A DNA stretch of 33,732 bases, from contig DGHT01000028.1 of NCBI GenBank assembly GCA_002392765.1, positions 1 to 33,732 of the forward strand. The letters are read 5' to 3'. The notes below the pieces were generated by a model, which was not told where the DNA came from, searched no databases, and saw only the letters and a list, made by a program, of their open reading frames with translations. Below are positions 15,112 through 22,992 of the stretch, piece by piece. Within the stretch, counting starts at the first letter, position 1, and every line of letters begins with the position of its first letter. Position numbers and translations under genes: made by a program. Source of the stretch: Verrucomicrobia bacterium UBA3841 (GTDB lineage: Bacteria > Verrucomicrobiota > Kiritimatiellia > RFP12 > UBA1067).

Positions 15112-15462
15112 ACACCTCTAGCGACCGCTTGCGCGGCTCGCTATGTTCGGGTGATGCCGGTGATCGCGCCCTACCGTGCGGTCGCGCGGGACGCGCGCCC
15201 CTGCCGATTCCGCAATTGCGAAATTCCTAAGCCGCCGGGACGGCATATCCCCCGAGGCGAAGCCGAGCCGCGAAGCGATACCCTAGCAGGGGTGCTTTCC
15301 CAGTTAGGACGGAGCAAGATGCTCCATCTCCTTGATGGCTATCCCAGTTATAGAACGGGCGGGACGCCCATTCCCCCAGTGACGGAGCAAGATGCTCCAT
15401 CTCCTTAATGGCTTTCCCAGTTAGTCCCGCAATTTCAGTTACCCAATTTTACATTTTACACT
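15112..15462. repeat. Modular triloop-hairpin repeat, locus B
   Basis: This fills most of the 701-bp gene-free stretch after the protease. It starts with CTCTAGCGACCGC (15116-15128), also present at locus F. Hairpins then follow: GCGCG-GGA-CGCGC (15184-15196), palindrome CGCAATTGCG (15211-15220), GCCG-GGA-CGGC then ATATCCCCC (15234-15253), GGC-GAA-GCC (15256-15264), CGC-GAA-GCG (15269-15277), CCCT-AGC-AGGG (15281-15291), linker TTTCCCAGTTAGG, GGAGCA-AGA-TGCTCC (15311-15325), GGGCG-GGA-CGCCC (15357-15369), GGAGCA-AGA-TGCTCC again (15384-15398) and TTTCCCAGTTAG (15413-15424). It ends in CAATTTTACATTTTACACT (15444-15462), the exact inverse of 12898-12916. No gene is seen. Confidence 0.85.
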
Positions 15463-15643
15463 CTTTCAGAATGTTCCGCAATGAATTCTCATTTTGCGGT
15501 TGCGGCTTGGATTTGGCTCAAGGGATGGGCGCCTCCATGGGTTTTGATGTGGCGACGACGCGCCCGCCGTCGTGCTATGCCGGGGAAATCCATTATTGTC
15601 TAAATTAGGGTCGAATTTGGCGAATATAATATCCAAATTCTGG

Positions 15644-15672
15644 TTGAATTTTGCGAATAGATTTGTTATAAT
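15644..15672 (+). promoter_or_regulatory. Promoter of the first DUF4143 ATPase gene
   Basis: TTGAAT (15644-15649), a 17-bp spacer and TATAAT (15667-15672), with a ~27-nt leader containing AAGGTGTG before the ATG at 15706. The upstream stretch TCGAATTTGGCGAATATAAT (15611-15630) looks like a degenerate duplicate of the same region. Confidence 0.65.
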
Positions 15673-15705
15673 ATCTCTCATCCAAGGCGAAGAAGGTGTG
15701 TAATT

Positions 15706-16884
15706 ATGATAAAAAGGGCGATAGAAGAGAAAATTCTGAAAGATTTCGGGAAAGGGAAGGTTATTCTCGTTTTAGGAGCGAGGCAAGTGGGAAAGACCAC
15801 GCTTCTGCAGCAATTGGCGAGAAATGCACAAAGGCCGCTTTCCCTAAACTGCGACAATGCCGACGACAGAGAACTGCTGTCGCATGCCAGCACGACCAGC
15901 CTTGTCTCGCTTGCCGGGAACGCCGATTTCATTCTGATTGACGAGGCGCAGCGGGTCGGGAACATAGGGTTGGTCTTGAAGATGCTTGCCGACACTGTCG
16001 GGAAACGTTCGCAGGTTGTCGCAACGGGTTCGAGTGCGCTGGAACTTGCGGACGGTATTTTCGAATCGGCTGCCGGGAGGGTGTTCGAGTACCGTCTCTA
16101 TCCATTCTCGTTCGGCGAGTTGGCGGGTTCTCCGTCGGACATCCGCTCCGAAAAACGTCTGCTGGAATCGCGTCTCGTCTACGGTTCATACCCGGAAGCA
16201 GCGATGTCATCCGGCGATGCCCGCCGCATTCTGGAATCCATCGTAAACGGAGCTTTGTACAAAGACATTCTCGCATTTGGCGGAATCCGGAAAAGCGATG
16301 TTCTCATGCGTCTTGTGCAGTGTCTCTCGCTTCAGACGGGGAGCGAGGTTTCGTATGGCGAACTCGCTGCGGCGATCGGCATAAACAAAGCCACCGTCGA
16401 GTCTTACATAGACCTTCTGGAAAAGACGTTTGTCGTGTTCCGTCTGCCGTCTCTTTCAAGGAACGCGCGGAACGAAATCCGCAAAGGGCGCAAGATTTAT
16501 TTCTGGGACAATGGCATCCGCAATGCGGTAACGGGGAATTTCGCGCCCACCACTCTCCGTCAGGACACTGGCGCTCTCTGGGAGAACTATCTTGTTTCCG
16601 AGCGCATGAAAGCAACCGCATACGCGCAGATTCCCGCCCGCGGATATTTTTGGCGGACGACCGCGCAAAGCGAGATAGACTACGTGGAGGAAACGGATGG
16701 GCGCATTGGCGCGTACGAGTTCAAGTGGAGCGTCCGCCGCCGTCCGCGGCAGCCGGTCGCGTTCCAGTCGGCCTACCCCGGCAGCTCTTGGACGGTAGTC
16801 ACGCCGGAGAACTATGTCGATTTCCTTGTCGATCCGGCCTCTGACGTGTTGAAGTCGGGAATACTACGGGGTCTGACTCCATAG
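15706..16884 (+). CDS. AAA-family ATPase with DUF4143 domain
   Basis: 392 aa. The N-terminal P-loop domain has Walker A GARQVGKT (24-31), Walker B DFILIDEAQR (74-83) and the sensor VVATGSSALEL. A winged-helix-like middle region (SYGELAAAIGINKATVESYIDLLEKTFVVFRLP) is followed by a DUF4143 domain. That domain has FWDNGIRNAV and a PD-(D/E)XK-like core (SEIDYVEE...YEFKWS). Proteins of this family are widespread in bacterial genomes, often in many copies, and have no agreed biochemical role. A nucleic-acid-handling or defence-related role has been suggested from the nuclease-like fold. It is transcribed alone from its own promoter between two repeat loci. A second, diverged member lies at 27640. 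Confidence 0.9.
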   Translation: MIKRAIEEKILKDFGKGKVILVLGARQVGKTTLLQQLARNAQRPLSLNCDNADDRELLSHASTTSLVSLAGNADFILIDEAQRVGNIGLVLKMLADTVGKRSQVVATGSSALELADGIFESAAGRVFEYRLYPFSFGELAGSPSDIRSEKRLLESRLVYGSYPEAAMSSGDARRILESIVNGALYKDILAFGGIRKSDVLMRLVQCLSLQTGSEVSYGELAAAIGINKATVESYIDLLEKTFVVFRLPSLSRNARNEIRKGRKIYFWDNGIRNAVTGNFAPTTLRQDTGALWENYLVSERMKATAYAQIPARGYFWRTTAQSEIDYVEETDGRIGAYEFKWSVRRRPRQPVAFQSAYPGSSWTVVTPENYVDFLVDPASDVLKSGILRGLTP

Positions 16885-16885
16885 T

Positions 16886-17039
16886 AAACCCCTGCCAAGG
16901 CATCGCTCGACCTTTTGCGACCTTGCTGCGCAAGGCTCCTCGCGTTGCTCGTCGGGCAACCTGATCGCTGCGCGCCAGGCGAATTCCGGCGACTTCGGCC
17001 TCGGGGGATATGTTCCCACAGTGCACAATTTTACATTTT
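16886..17039 (-). repeat. Modular hairpin repeat, locus C
   Basis: This lies between two convergent genes and reads on the minus strand. The tract CAATTTTACATTTT (plus 17026-17039) is followed by GGGAACATATCCCCCG (reverse of about 17002-17017) and then hairpins. These include GTTGC...GCAAC (16944-16948 with 16956-16960) and CCTTGC-TGC-GCAAGG (16921-16935). It ends in GATGCCTTGGCAGGGGT, matching the GATGCCCTAGCAGGGGT end of loci A and E. The TAA stop of the neighbouring kinase gene lies inside the tract. Confidence 0.75.
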
Positions 17040-18353
17040 CCCTTTGCGCCAAATCGTGTCGAAACGCCTTTTCAGCCGCGCGTATTTTTCGCTGTCGCGG
17101 CGCTTGAGCAGCATCTGGAAGCGCAGGGATATAGCGTACAGCATCAGTTTCGTGCGCTCGCCGCGCGAGGGCGGCGCGGAAAAGGTCATCGACGGGGCCT
17201 TCGCTTCGAGTTTCGCTATCGCCGCGTCCACTTTGGCCGTCCGGGGGAACGACTTCAGAATGTTCGCCATCGCCGCGAAATCGTTCCACCGTCCGAGACC
17301 GAGGTCGCGGTTCACGCCGAAGACGACATACCTGAATTTCCAGTTTTTCGCCACCCACGGATCTTCGCGGTAGCCGTCCCGTTCGATGGCCAGCTGCCAG
17401 TCGATCGTCTTCAGCCGGCCTCCGTCCGCAGGGACGATGAAATTGTCGGCGAAAAGGTCGCGGTGCACGATTCCCGTCTTTTCGAGCGCATCGGCGAGAT
17501 CGCACATGTCGTCCGCGAATCTGTCGGCTTCGCTTTCTGCGAGACCTCGTTTCAGCGCCTCGGAAAGCGTCGTGCCGCCGATCCTTTCTGCGATGAAACT
17601 TGCGGATCTCCCGTCTTTCGCGTAAAGCCACGCGAGAGGGGCCGGCACTAGATCCGGCGCGGCCGCGTACATCCTCGAGGCGATCTTGTATTCGTTGCCG
17701 ATGGATGCGACGGCTTTCGTCGAATGCTTCTCGATGGCGTCCATCCCAAGATACCGTCCGGCCGTGAAGAAATCGTTTATGTACTTGTCGCGCAGTATCA
17801 CATTGCCGAGCGCCGGAATGGGAAGGGGGCGGAAGGCAGGACGCACCGGCGCGGTCTTCAGCGGACCTGTCGACGATATCGCCTCCCATCCCTCCGGCAG
17901 TTTCGGCGAAACCGGACCGGCCGGTACGCCCGGTTCCCATTCCGCGGCCGGATGTCCGGTCAGCATTTCCACGTCGATCGCAAACTCGTCCTTCGTGACG
18001 GTTCCGTGCACCCTGTGTTTGCGTCCCGACCATTTGCGGTATCTTGTCTTGAGTTTCCACATGCGCGCATTGCAAAACATGGGTTTTCTGGAACCGGTGT
18101 CGATCGTCCTGTAATCGGGATTGCAGTCCTCCACCACGACAAGCAGGAACGGACCCGAACCGCAGTTGCGCACCTTTCTTTTTTCGTCTGGAAGCTTCGG
18201 CCCGTAGAAGCGTCTGTACGCAAGCGCGGCGTCGCCTTCGAACTCAAGCTCCGTTTTGAAGACGATGCGAGTCTCTTTCGCGAGATCTTCGAGAATCCGC
18301 GCCTCCGCGAAGCGGGCCTTCGGCCAGATGACGAAAAGGTGTTTCTCGCTCAT
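17031..18353 (-). CDS. Kinase-like protein with unrecognised N-terminal domain, glycan operon
   Basis: 440 aa; the start at 18353 forms an ATGA overlap with the upstream gene. Residues 1 to about 140 form a compact alpha/beta domain (HLFVIWPKARF; FLLVVVEDCNPDYRTIDT; HGTVTKDEFAIDVEMLTG) that I do not recognise. Residues about 180-440 are a protein-kinase/LPS-kinase-like fold. It has a substrate-lobe start (HSTKAVASIGNEYKIASRMY), catalytic HRDLFADN (297-304) and metal-binding IDW (317-319). Family knowledge suggests phosphorylation of a sugar, such as a LPS-core residue, at the inner membrane. The N-terminal domain could supply a second activity on the same substrate. It is the last gene of the minus-strand glycan operon, and its final codons come from repeat DNA. 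Confidence 0.75.
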   Translation of the reverse strand: MSEKHLFVIWPKARFAEARILEDLAKETRIVFKTELEFEGDAALAYRRFYGPKLPDEKRKVRNCGSGPFLLVVVEDCNPDYRTIDTGSRKPMFCNARMWKLKTRYRKWSGRKHRVHGTVTKDEFAIDVEMLTGHPAAEWEPGVPAGPVSPKLPEGWEAISSTGPLKTAPVRPAFRPLPIPALGNVILRDKYINDFFTAGRYLGMDAIEKHSTKAVASIGNEYKIASRMYAAAPDLVPAPLAWLYAKDGRSASFIAERIGGTTLSEALKRGLAESEADRFADDMCDLADALEKTGIVHRDLFADNFIVPADGGRLKTIDWQLAIERDGYREDPWVAKNWKFRYVVFGVNRDLGLGRWNDFAAMANILKSFPRTAKVDAAIAKLEAKAPSMTFSAPPSRGERTKLMLYAISLRFQMLLKRRDSEKYARLKRRFDTIWRKGKM

Positions 18354-19129
18354 TCGCCTTCCCACAGCTCTTTGATCCACGGCGCCGGCAGCGTGCGCTG
18401 GTGAAGTTTGACCTTCCTGCCCCTGTGCATGCGGAAACCTTCGATGGCCTCGACCGGACTCGGGTCTCCGTGGAAGCAGAGGATCGAACCGCCCGACGGC
18501 TTTGCGGGCGGACGGAAAAGATTCGCCGGGAATATCCTGTGGCACGAGCGCTTGAACGATACGACCCAGTCCTCCGGCCACCAGTTGACGTTTTCCAGTC
18601 CGACGGCGTGCGTCATGAACGCCTGCTCGGTGGGGAATTTCGTCTTGTCGTACGCCAGCTCGAGGTTGTCCCTGAATTCGCGCCACACCCGGTCGGATTT
18701 CCCCGCTTCGAAACGGAAGCACGACGAGTTTCCGATTTTGGGGCGCGGACGGAATATCAGCTTCCTGGCTTCGATCCAGTTTCTTATGATGCAGAACTCT
18801 CCGGGCCTGTACGTGAAAAACCTGTCCATGTCGCCGATTATCACCTGGTCTATGTCCAGGAAAAGCGTCGGGCCCGAAAGACCGCCGCAACCGTCGCGGA
18901 ACAGGGCGAGTTTGGTGTATACGGTCGGCCATTTGTGTTTGCCCAGACCCGGCGGCGGCTCCGGAACGGGCAGTGCCTCGATGCCGTCGTCCAAGCCTTC
19001 AGGCTCGTTCGTGAAGCACACGAAGCGGAATGGGAGGGTCGTATGTTTCTTCACGCCCCTGTAGAGTCTGTTCACGTAGAACGCGGGATACCGCTCAAGT
19101 CCCCATTTCAGACAGACTATGTTGTTCAT
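18350..19129 (-). CDS. GT8-like glycosyltransferase
   Basis: 259 aa. A GT-A-type fold is suggested by the N-terminal strand NNIVCLKWG, the loop FRFVCFTNEPEG and a donor/metal site with a DxD motif in TLFLDIDQVIIGD (Asp92-x-Asp94). Further typical blocks are NSSCFRFEAG and a substrate loop TEQAFMTHAVG. A late histidine, CFHGDPSP, can complete the metal site as in family 8. Such enzymes transfer a hexose from a UDP-sugar to LPS core or glycan acceptors in the cytoplasm. Donor and acceptor cannot be read from sequence. The ATG overlaps the stop of the GT10 fusion gene (ATGA), and its stop overlaps the next start, so it is firmly within the operon. Confidence 0.82.
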   Translation of the reverse strand: MNNIVCLKWGLERYPAFYVNRLYRGVKKHTTLPFRFVCFTNEPEGLDDGIEALPVPEPPPGLGKHKWPTVYTKLALFRDGCGGLSGPTLFLDIDQVIIGDMDRFFTYRPGEFCIIRNWIEARKLIFRPRPKIGNSSCFRFEAGKSDRVWREFRDNLELAYDKTKFPTEQAFMTHAVGLENVNWWPEDWVVSFKRSCHRIFPANLFRPPAKPSGGSILCFHGDPSPVEAIEGFRMHRGRKVKLHQRTLPAPWIKELWEGE

Positions 19130-21951
19130 TCATGCCTCCTGGATTTGAAATACGCAAGGAAGTGTCCGGCGAGATCCGAAAGGGCGACGGCCGGGTTGCG
19201 CCTCAATCTGTGCCTTGAAAGGAGAACGCCGTCTTTCGCGTGCGGCGGCTTTCGGTCCGCCGGCGAAGATTCGATCGCCATTGCGATCTGGGCGAACATG
19301 TTGTACTTTTCGAACATCAGCGCACGCGCTTCTTCGATCGCGTCTTTGCGCCGCTCGTATTCGCCGTTTTCGATCGCGGCGCGCACGGTCTGCGCGGCCT
19401 TCTCCGGCGGCTCGTCCGCCGGAATGCGAATGACGGCTTTTTCAGGGATCGCTTTGCAGATGTCAGGATCGCCGATGTAGAACGGAAGGGCGCGGCAGAC
19501 CAGAGCGTCGGCGATCTTCTCCGTCCAGAATCCCTTCTGCGCGTGGTTCTCGTGGCAGATGTGGTATTTGTACGCGTCGATGGCGTCGCATTTGCGTTCG
19601 ATTTTCCTGACGCCTTTGCCGAATCTGTCGAAGCCCGGAACGTTCTTCTCCATGAGGTCGAGAAAAGCGCATCTGCGCGCGTGGAGAGTCGAACGCATGT
19701 TTTTCGCGGAGTAGACGGCGGACACGATCCTCTCCTTGGCGACAGGCTCCGCCGCCTTCTCCTCCCCGAAACTCCTCCCGGTGTACCACACCATGTAGCC
19801 GGCTCCGCGGATCAGGCCCGGACGGCGTCCGTCGAAGTCGCTCCTGTTCGTGAGAACGACGGCGAACTGGTCCGTATACGCCTTCGAATACGATTTGATG
19901 CTCTCCGGCTCCTGCGTCAGCAGCATCGTGTTCGCCTGCGGACACCTCAGGCGGATCTTCCCGCCGTATCTCGGGGGCATTTCGTCGTATACGCAAAGCC
20001 AGTCGTAGTCTTCGCACGACGGATCGGCCGTGAATAAATACCTGCCTTTCCAGTCGACGCCGTCTTTCCCTGTGAATCTGCGCACAGTTCCGCCGACGAC
20101 TTTCACGACGGTGCGCGCATCGGCGCGGGCCGCCGGTTTCAGGGCGTACACGCACTCTCTGAGTCTGGCGTAGAACTTCATCCTGAAGGCGAGATTCGCC
20201 GCGTCCCAGTGCGACAGCCCGCGCTTCTGCGTCTTTTTCGCGAGTTTCTTGAGAATGAACGAGTTGATGGCGAATATCCATTCGGCGCGCGAATAAGGCG
20301 ATGCCGCGACGAAAAGCGAGAACGTCTTTATCAATTTGCGCCGCATGAGGAACGCCAGCGGACCGAGGCGTTCCGCGCTGGTGAGAATGTAGCGCACGAT
20401 GTCCTCCGCGGGCGTCCCCAGTCTCAACTCCTCGATGTCGAGAAAACCGATGCTTCCGTCCTTCCTGAAGCGGAAATTCTCGTAATGCATGTCGCCGTGG
20501 ATGATTTTGAGGTTTTCGGGCGGAAGGGGGGACGTGTCCATTGTCTCCAATTCGCCAATCACGGCCCGCGCCGCGGATTTTTTCGCCCGCTCCAGAACGG
20601 CGTTTTTCATGGCGGCGAGGTCTCTTGCGGGGAGGATGCATCCGTCGTCCGAAAGCGCGCGGAGAAATTGCGCGTGCGCTTCGAGCAGCGCTTTCGCCTT
20701 GTCCTCCGGAAGATTCTCCGGCTTGATGTATATGCCGTCTATCCACCTCGTGGCGATCACATCCCAGTTCCCGAAATGGAGAATCTTCCCGTCGAAGAGA
20801 AGCGTGGTGGTGTCGGCCCGCGAGGCCATGCGCTTGTGCGAGACGAGCCGTGCGAGCGAGTTCGCCCTTGAACTGGGCACCATCTTCGCGGCGAACGTCC
20901 GTCCGTCGCGCAGCGTCACCTTGTAGTTGAGCGAATGGGCGTGTCCGTTCAGCGGCTCGCACGATTCTATTCCGATCCCCCACCCCGATTCCATCTCCGC
21001 AACCACTCTGGCGCGGTCGAAATCGTGCTTGCGCCGGTGTTTCTCTATGTCGATCGGGAGGGCCCGCCCCATCCCGTATCTGCATTTCACGGCGAAGTAG
21101 CGTCCGATCTGTATGGGTCTGGGCGACAGCAGATCCTGCGGATGCACCGATTCGATGTATTCCGCGACTTTTTCCGCCGCGTTTCTGCTTTTGAGCAGTT
21201 TGAGGACGAATCTGCCGCCGTCCTGCGGAACGACGATCAGGTTTTGCGGCCCTCTTCCGGGAACCTTCACCGCCCGTTCGACAGTCGTCGAAAATGCGTT
21301 CGAAAGAGCGTGGAGCATGACGTCCCTGCGCGTGCGGATCCATTTTGCAAGCCATGCCAGGCTTCTCGGAAGAGCTCCTGCGGCCGTGAACCGCACCGCC
21401 ATTTTCTGTATGCCGCATTCTATGCACGCGCTGACGCGGTGGTGCCCCTGCCTGAGAGAATCCTCCATTCCGCCCGATCTCAAAAGCATTATCGCTATCG
21501 GACGCGAGTCGTCGTAGCCTTTTTCGCGCAGGCTGTTTTCGAGCCGTTTCATCTTTGCGAGCCTGTCCGCCTTGCCGCGCCTGTGCGGGTTGGACAGCGT
21601 GCGAATGGCCCTCTCGAGCGCCATGCGCCTCACGTCGTTCGCCTTGATGTGGTACGTTCCGGAGCTTTTGTACCTGTAGAGGTTTCTTACTGCGCGCACG
21701 AGAGTCGCGGCGAGGTTCCATTTCCGCACGGAGGGGACGAACACGATCCTGACGTTCACAGTCCCGCTTCCGGCCTTTTCGACGATTTCCCTTCCTCTCA
21801 GAAGAGTGTCCCTGCGCCCTTTGGCCATGAAAAGAATCACTTCGTCGTCGGGCAGAAATTGCGGGGGGATCGACTCCCCGGCGTAGTCGTCGAGCGCGGC
21901 GAGGTCGTCCGCGTAGAGCGGGTACGATCTGGAAGACCATCCGAGGTGCAT
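19126..21951 (-). CDS. Tri-domain protein: ParB-like + sugar-kinase-like + GT10 fucosyltransferase-like
   Basis: 941 aa; it starts at 21951 behind AGGAGGTG in a TGATG overlap with the upstream gene. Residues about 95-195 resemble a ParB-like domain (YHIKANDVRRMALERAI; PIAIMLLRSGGMEDSLRQGHHRVSACIECGI). Residues about 215-600 carry an APH/LPS-kinase-like domain with catalytic HGDMHYEN (485-492) and FLDIEE (503-508). An extra nucleotide-lobe-like repeat (FVLKLLKSRNAAEKVAEYIE, about 248-267) precedes it. Residues about 630-895 are a family 10 glycosyltransferase: YKYHICHENHAQKGFWTEKIADALVCRALPFYIGDPDI (795-832) is its nucleotide-sugar site. GT10 enzymes usually move fucose from GDP-fucose. I know of no characterised protein with this order. 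Reading frame is continuous, so it is a real fusion in the assembly. Confidence 0.8.
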   Translation of the reverse strand: MHLGWSSRSYPLYADDLAALDDYAGESIPPQFLPDDEVILFMAKGRRDTLLRGREIVEKAGSGTVNVRIVFVPSVRKWNLAATLVRAVRNLYRYKSSGTYHIKANDVRRMALERAIRTLSNPHRRGKADRLAKMKRLENSLREKGYDDSRPIAIMLLRSGGMEDSLRQGHHRVSACIECGIQKMAVRFTAAGALPRSLAWLAKWIRTRRDVMLHALSNAFSTTVERAVKVPGRGPQNLIVVPQDGGRFVLKLLKSRNAAEKVAEYIESVHPQDLLSPRPIQIGRYFAVKCRYGMGRALPIDIEKHRRKHDFDRARVVAEMESGWGIGIESCEPLNGHAHSLNYKVTLRDGRTFAAKMVPSSRANSLARLVSHKRMASRADTTTLLFDGKILHFGNWDVIATRWIDGIYIKPENLPEDKAKALLEAHAQFLRALSDDGCILPARDLAAMKNAVLERAKKSAARAVIGELETMDTSPLPPENLKIIHGDMHYENFRFRKDGSIGFLDIEELRLGTPAEDIVRYILTSAERLGPLAFLMRRKLIKTFSLFVAASPYSRAEWIFAINSFILKKLAKKTQKRGLSHWDAANLAFRMKFYARLRECVYALKPAARADARTVVKVVGGTVRRFTGKDGVDWKGRYLFTADPSCEDYDWLCVYDEMPPRYGGKIRLRCPQANTMLLTQEPESIKSYSKAYTDQFAVVLTNRSDFDGRRPGLIRGAGYMVWYTGRSFGEEKAAEPVAKERIVSAVYSAKNMRSTLHARRCAFLDLMEKNVPGFDRFGKGVRKIERKCDAIDAYKYHICHENHAQKGFWTEKIADALVCRALPFYIGDPDICKAIPEKAVIRIPADEPPEKAAQTVRAAIENGEYERRKDAIEEARALMFEKYNMFAQIAMAIESSPADRKPPHAKDGVLLSRHRLRRNPAVALSDLAGHFLAYFKSRRHE

Positions 21952-22988
21952 CAGCGGTACACCTCCTGCGCCCATTCGTAGGGCGAAGAATGCCGCGACC
22001 CTTCGACGGTTTCGATCATGTACGAAAGCACGCGCCGCGCGTCGAAAAGCTCCCTGTATCTTTTCCTGCCCGCCGCCGCGACGGCGGCGCGCTCCCGGTC
22101 GTGCGAATTGAAGTGGCGCACCTTGTCGGCAAGCTCCGCCGCGGACGAGAAATACGCCGTTTCGTTTTCGCCGAAGAAATCCTGCATGGAGTTGCCGGCG
22201 TGCTGGAAGGCGAGAATCCCGTTCGCCATCAGGTGGGTGATGCGGTCCGACTGGTACCATTTCCAGTTTTCGAACCTGTTCAGCGAAAGGCCCATCTTCG
22301 ATTCCTCAAGGGCCGTTTCGTAGTCGCGTCCGACGACGAGCGGCGCGCGGTCCATTCCGAAGAGGCCGAAGCGCACGGACGGACCGAGCGCGGGGACAAG
22401 TTCGTCGAGAAGTTTGGCGCGCGCGTCGGCGAGGGCCGGGCGGCCTGCGAAGAAGAGGTCGTATCTGAAACCGGTTTTTGTCGAGTTGTCGAGCGTCTCG
22501 AAAGCCCCGTCCGACGGGTTCGGGAAGAAACCGACGACGTTCTTCCCCGTAGTCCACGTCTTGAGTATGCCGCCGGCCGTCGTGACGAATATCGCGTCGC
22601 AGCTGTGCATCCTGCGGGAGATCTGGTCTTTGCAATGCTGCGTTTCCACGGGGTCGCAGTTGATGTGGACGATCCTGATTCCCGGCGCCTTCGCGCGGAT
22701 TTCCTCCAGCGTCTCGTTTGTCACGTAGTCGCAGTGGCTTATGAACATGAAATCGGGACGGAAATTCGCGGCGGTTTTCACCAGGCGCGAGTTCATCATT
22801 TTCGCGCCGATGTTGCGCATGAAGCCGAGAGGGGCGAGGAAGCGCGCTATGTCGCGCTCCGAAAACGACAGCGACGGCATGTCCATGCGCGTCGCCGCCG
22901 CCATAAGGCGCATGTCGATGCCCGTCCTGCCGCGTCCCCAGTGGCGTATCAGGAAATTGCCGGTGAAAAGTATGCGGGGTTTCGCCAT
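21951..22988 (-). CDS. CgeB-like GT-B glycosyltransferase
   Basis: 345 aa. The N-terminal half (RILFTGNFLIRHWGRGR; FRPDFMFISHCDYVTNETLEEIR; IRIVHINCDPVETQHCKDQI) and the C-terminal half (YDLFFAGRP; SKMGLSLNRFENWKWYQSDRITHLMANGILAFQHAGNSMQDFF; YFSSAAELADKV) form the two lobes of a GT-B fold. The second lobe matches the Glycos_transf_1_2/CgeB group, with the usual R-x-hydrophobic-E/Q-x-MA-x-G substitute (RITHLMANG). Its specific sugar is unknown. It lies 4 bp after the preceding GT gene and overlaps the next start by one base, so it is part of the glycan operon. Confidence 0.8.
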   Translation of the reverse strand: MAKPRILFTGNFLIRHWGRGRTGIDMRLMAAATRMDMPSLSFSERDIARFLAPLGFMRNIGAKMMNSRLVKTAANFRPDFMFISHCDYVTNETLEEIRAKAPGIRIVHINCDPVETQHCKDQISRRMHSCDAIFVTTAGGILKTWTTGKNVVGFFPNPSDGAFETLDNSTKTGFRYDLFFAGRPALADARAKLLDELVPALGPSVRFGLFGMDRAPLVVGRDYETALEESKMGLSLNRFENWKWYQSDRITHLMANGILAFQHAGNSMQDFFGENETAYFSSAAELADKVRHFNSHDRERAAVAAAGRKRYRELFDARRVLSYMIETVEGSRHSSPYEWAQEVYR

Positions 22989-22992
22989 GCCG

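Noticed and set aside
12990..15424. GTTAGGC at linker sites looked like an integron attC core (R' GTTRRRY).
   Set aside because: Other linkers read GTTAGTC, GTTAGTG or GTTATAG, which break the consensus; there is no matching R'' partner at attC spacing, no cassette layout and no integrase.
15300..15424. Repeated CCCAGTTAG units with variable parts between them, considered as a CRISPR array.
   Set aside because: Repeats are only 9-13 bp, spacing is irregular, the intervening parts are self-complementary hairpins, and no cas gene is present.
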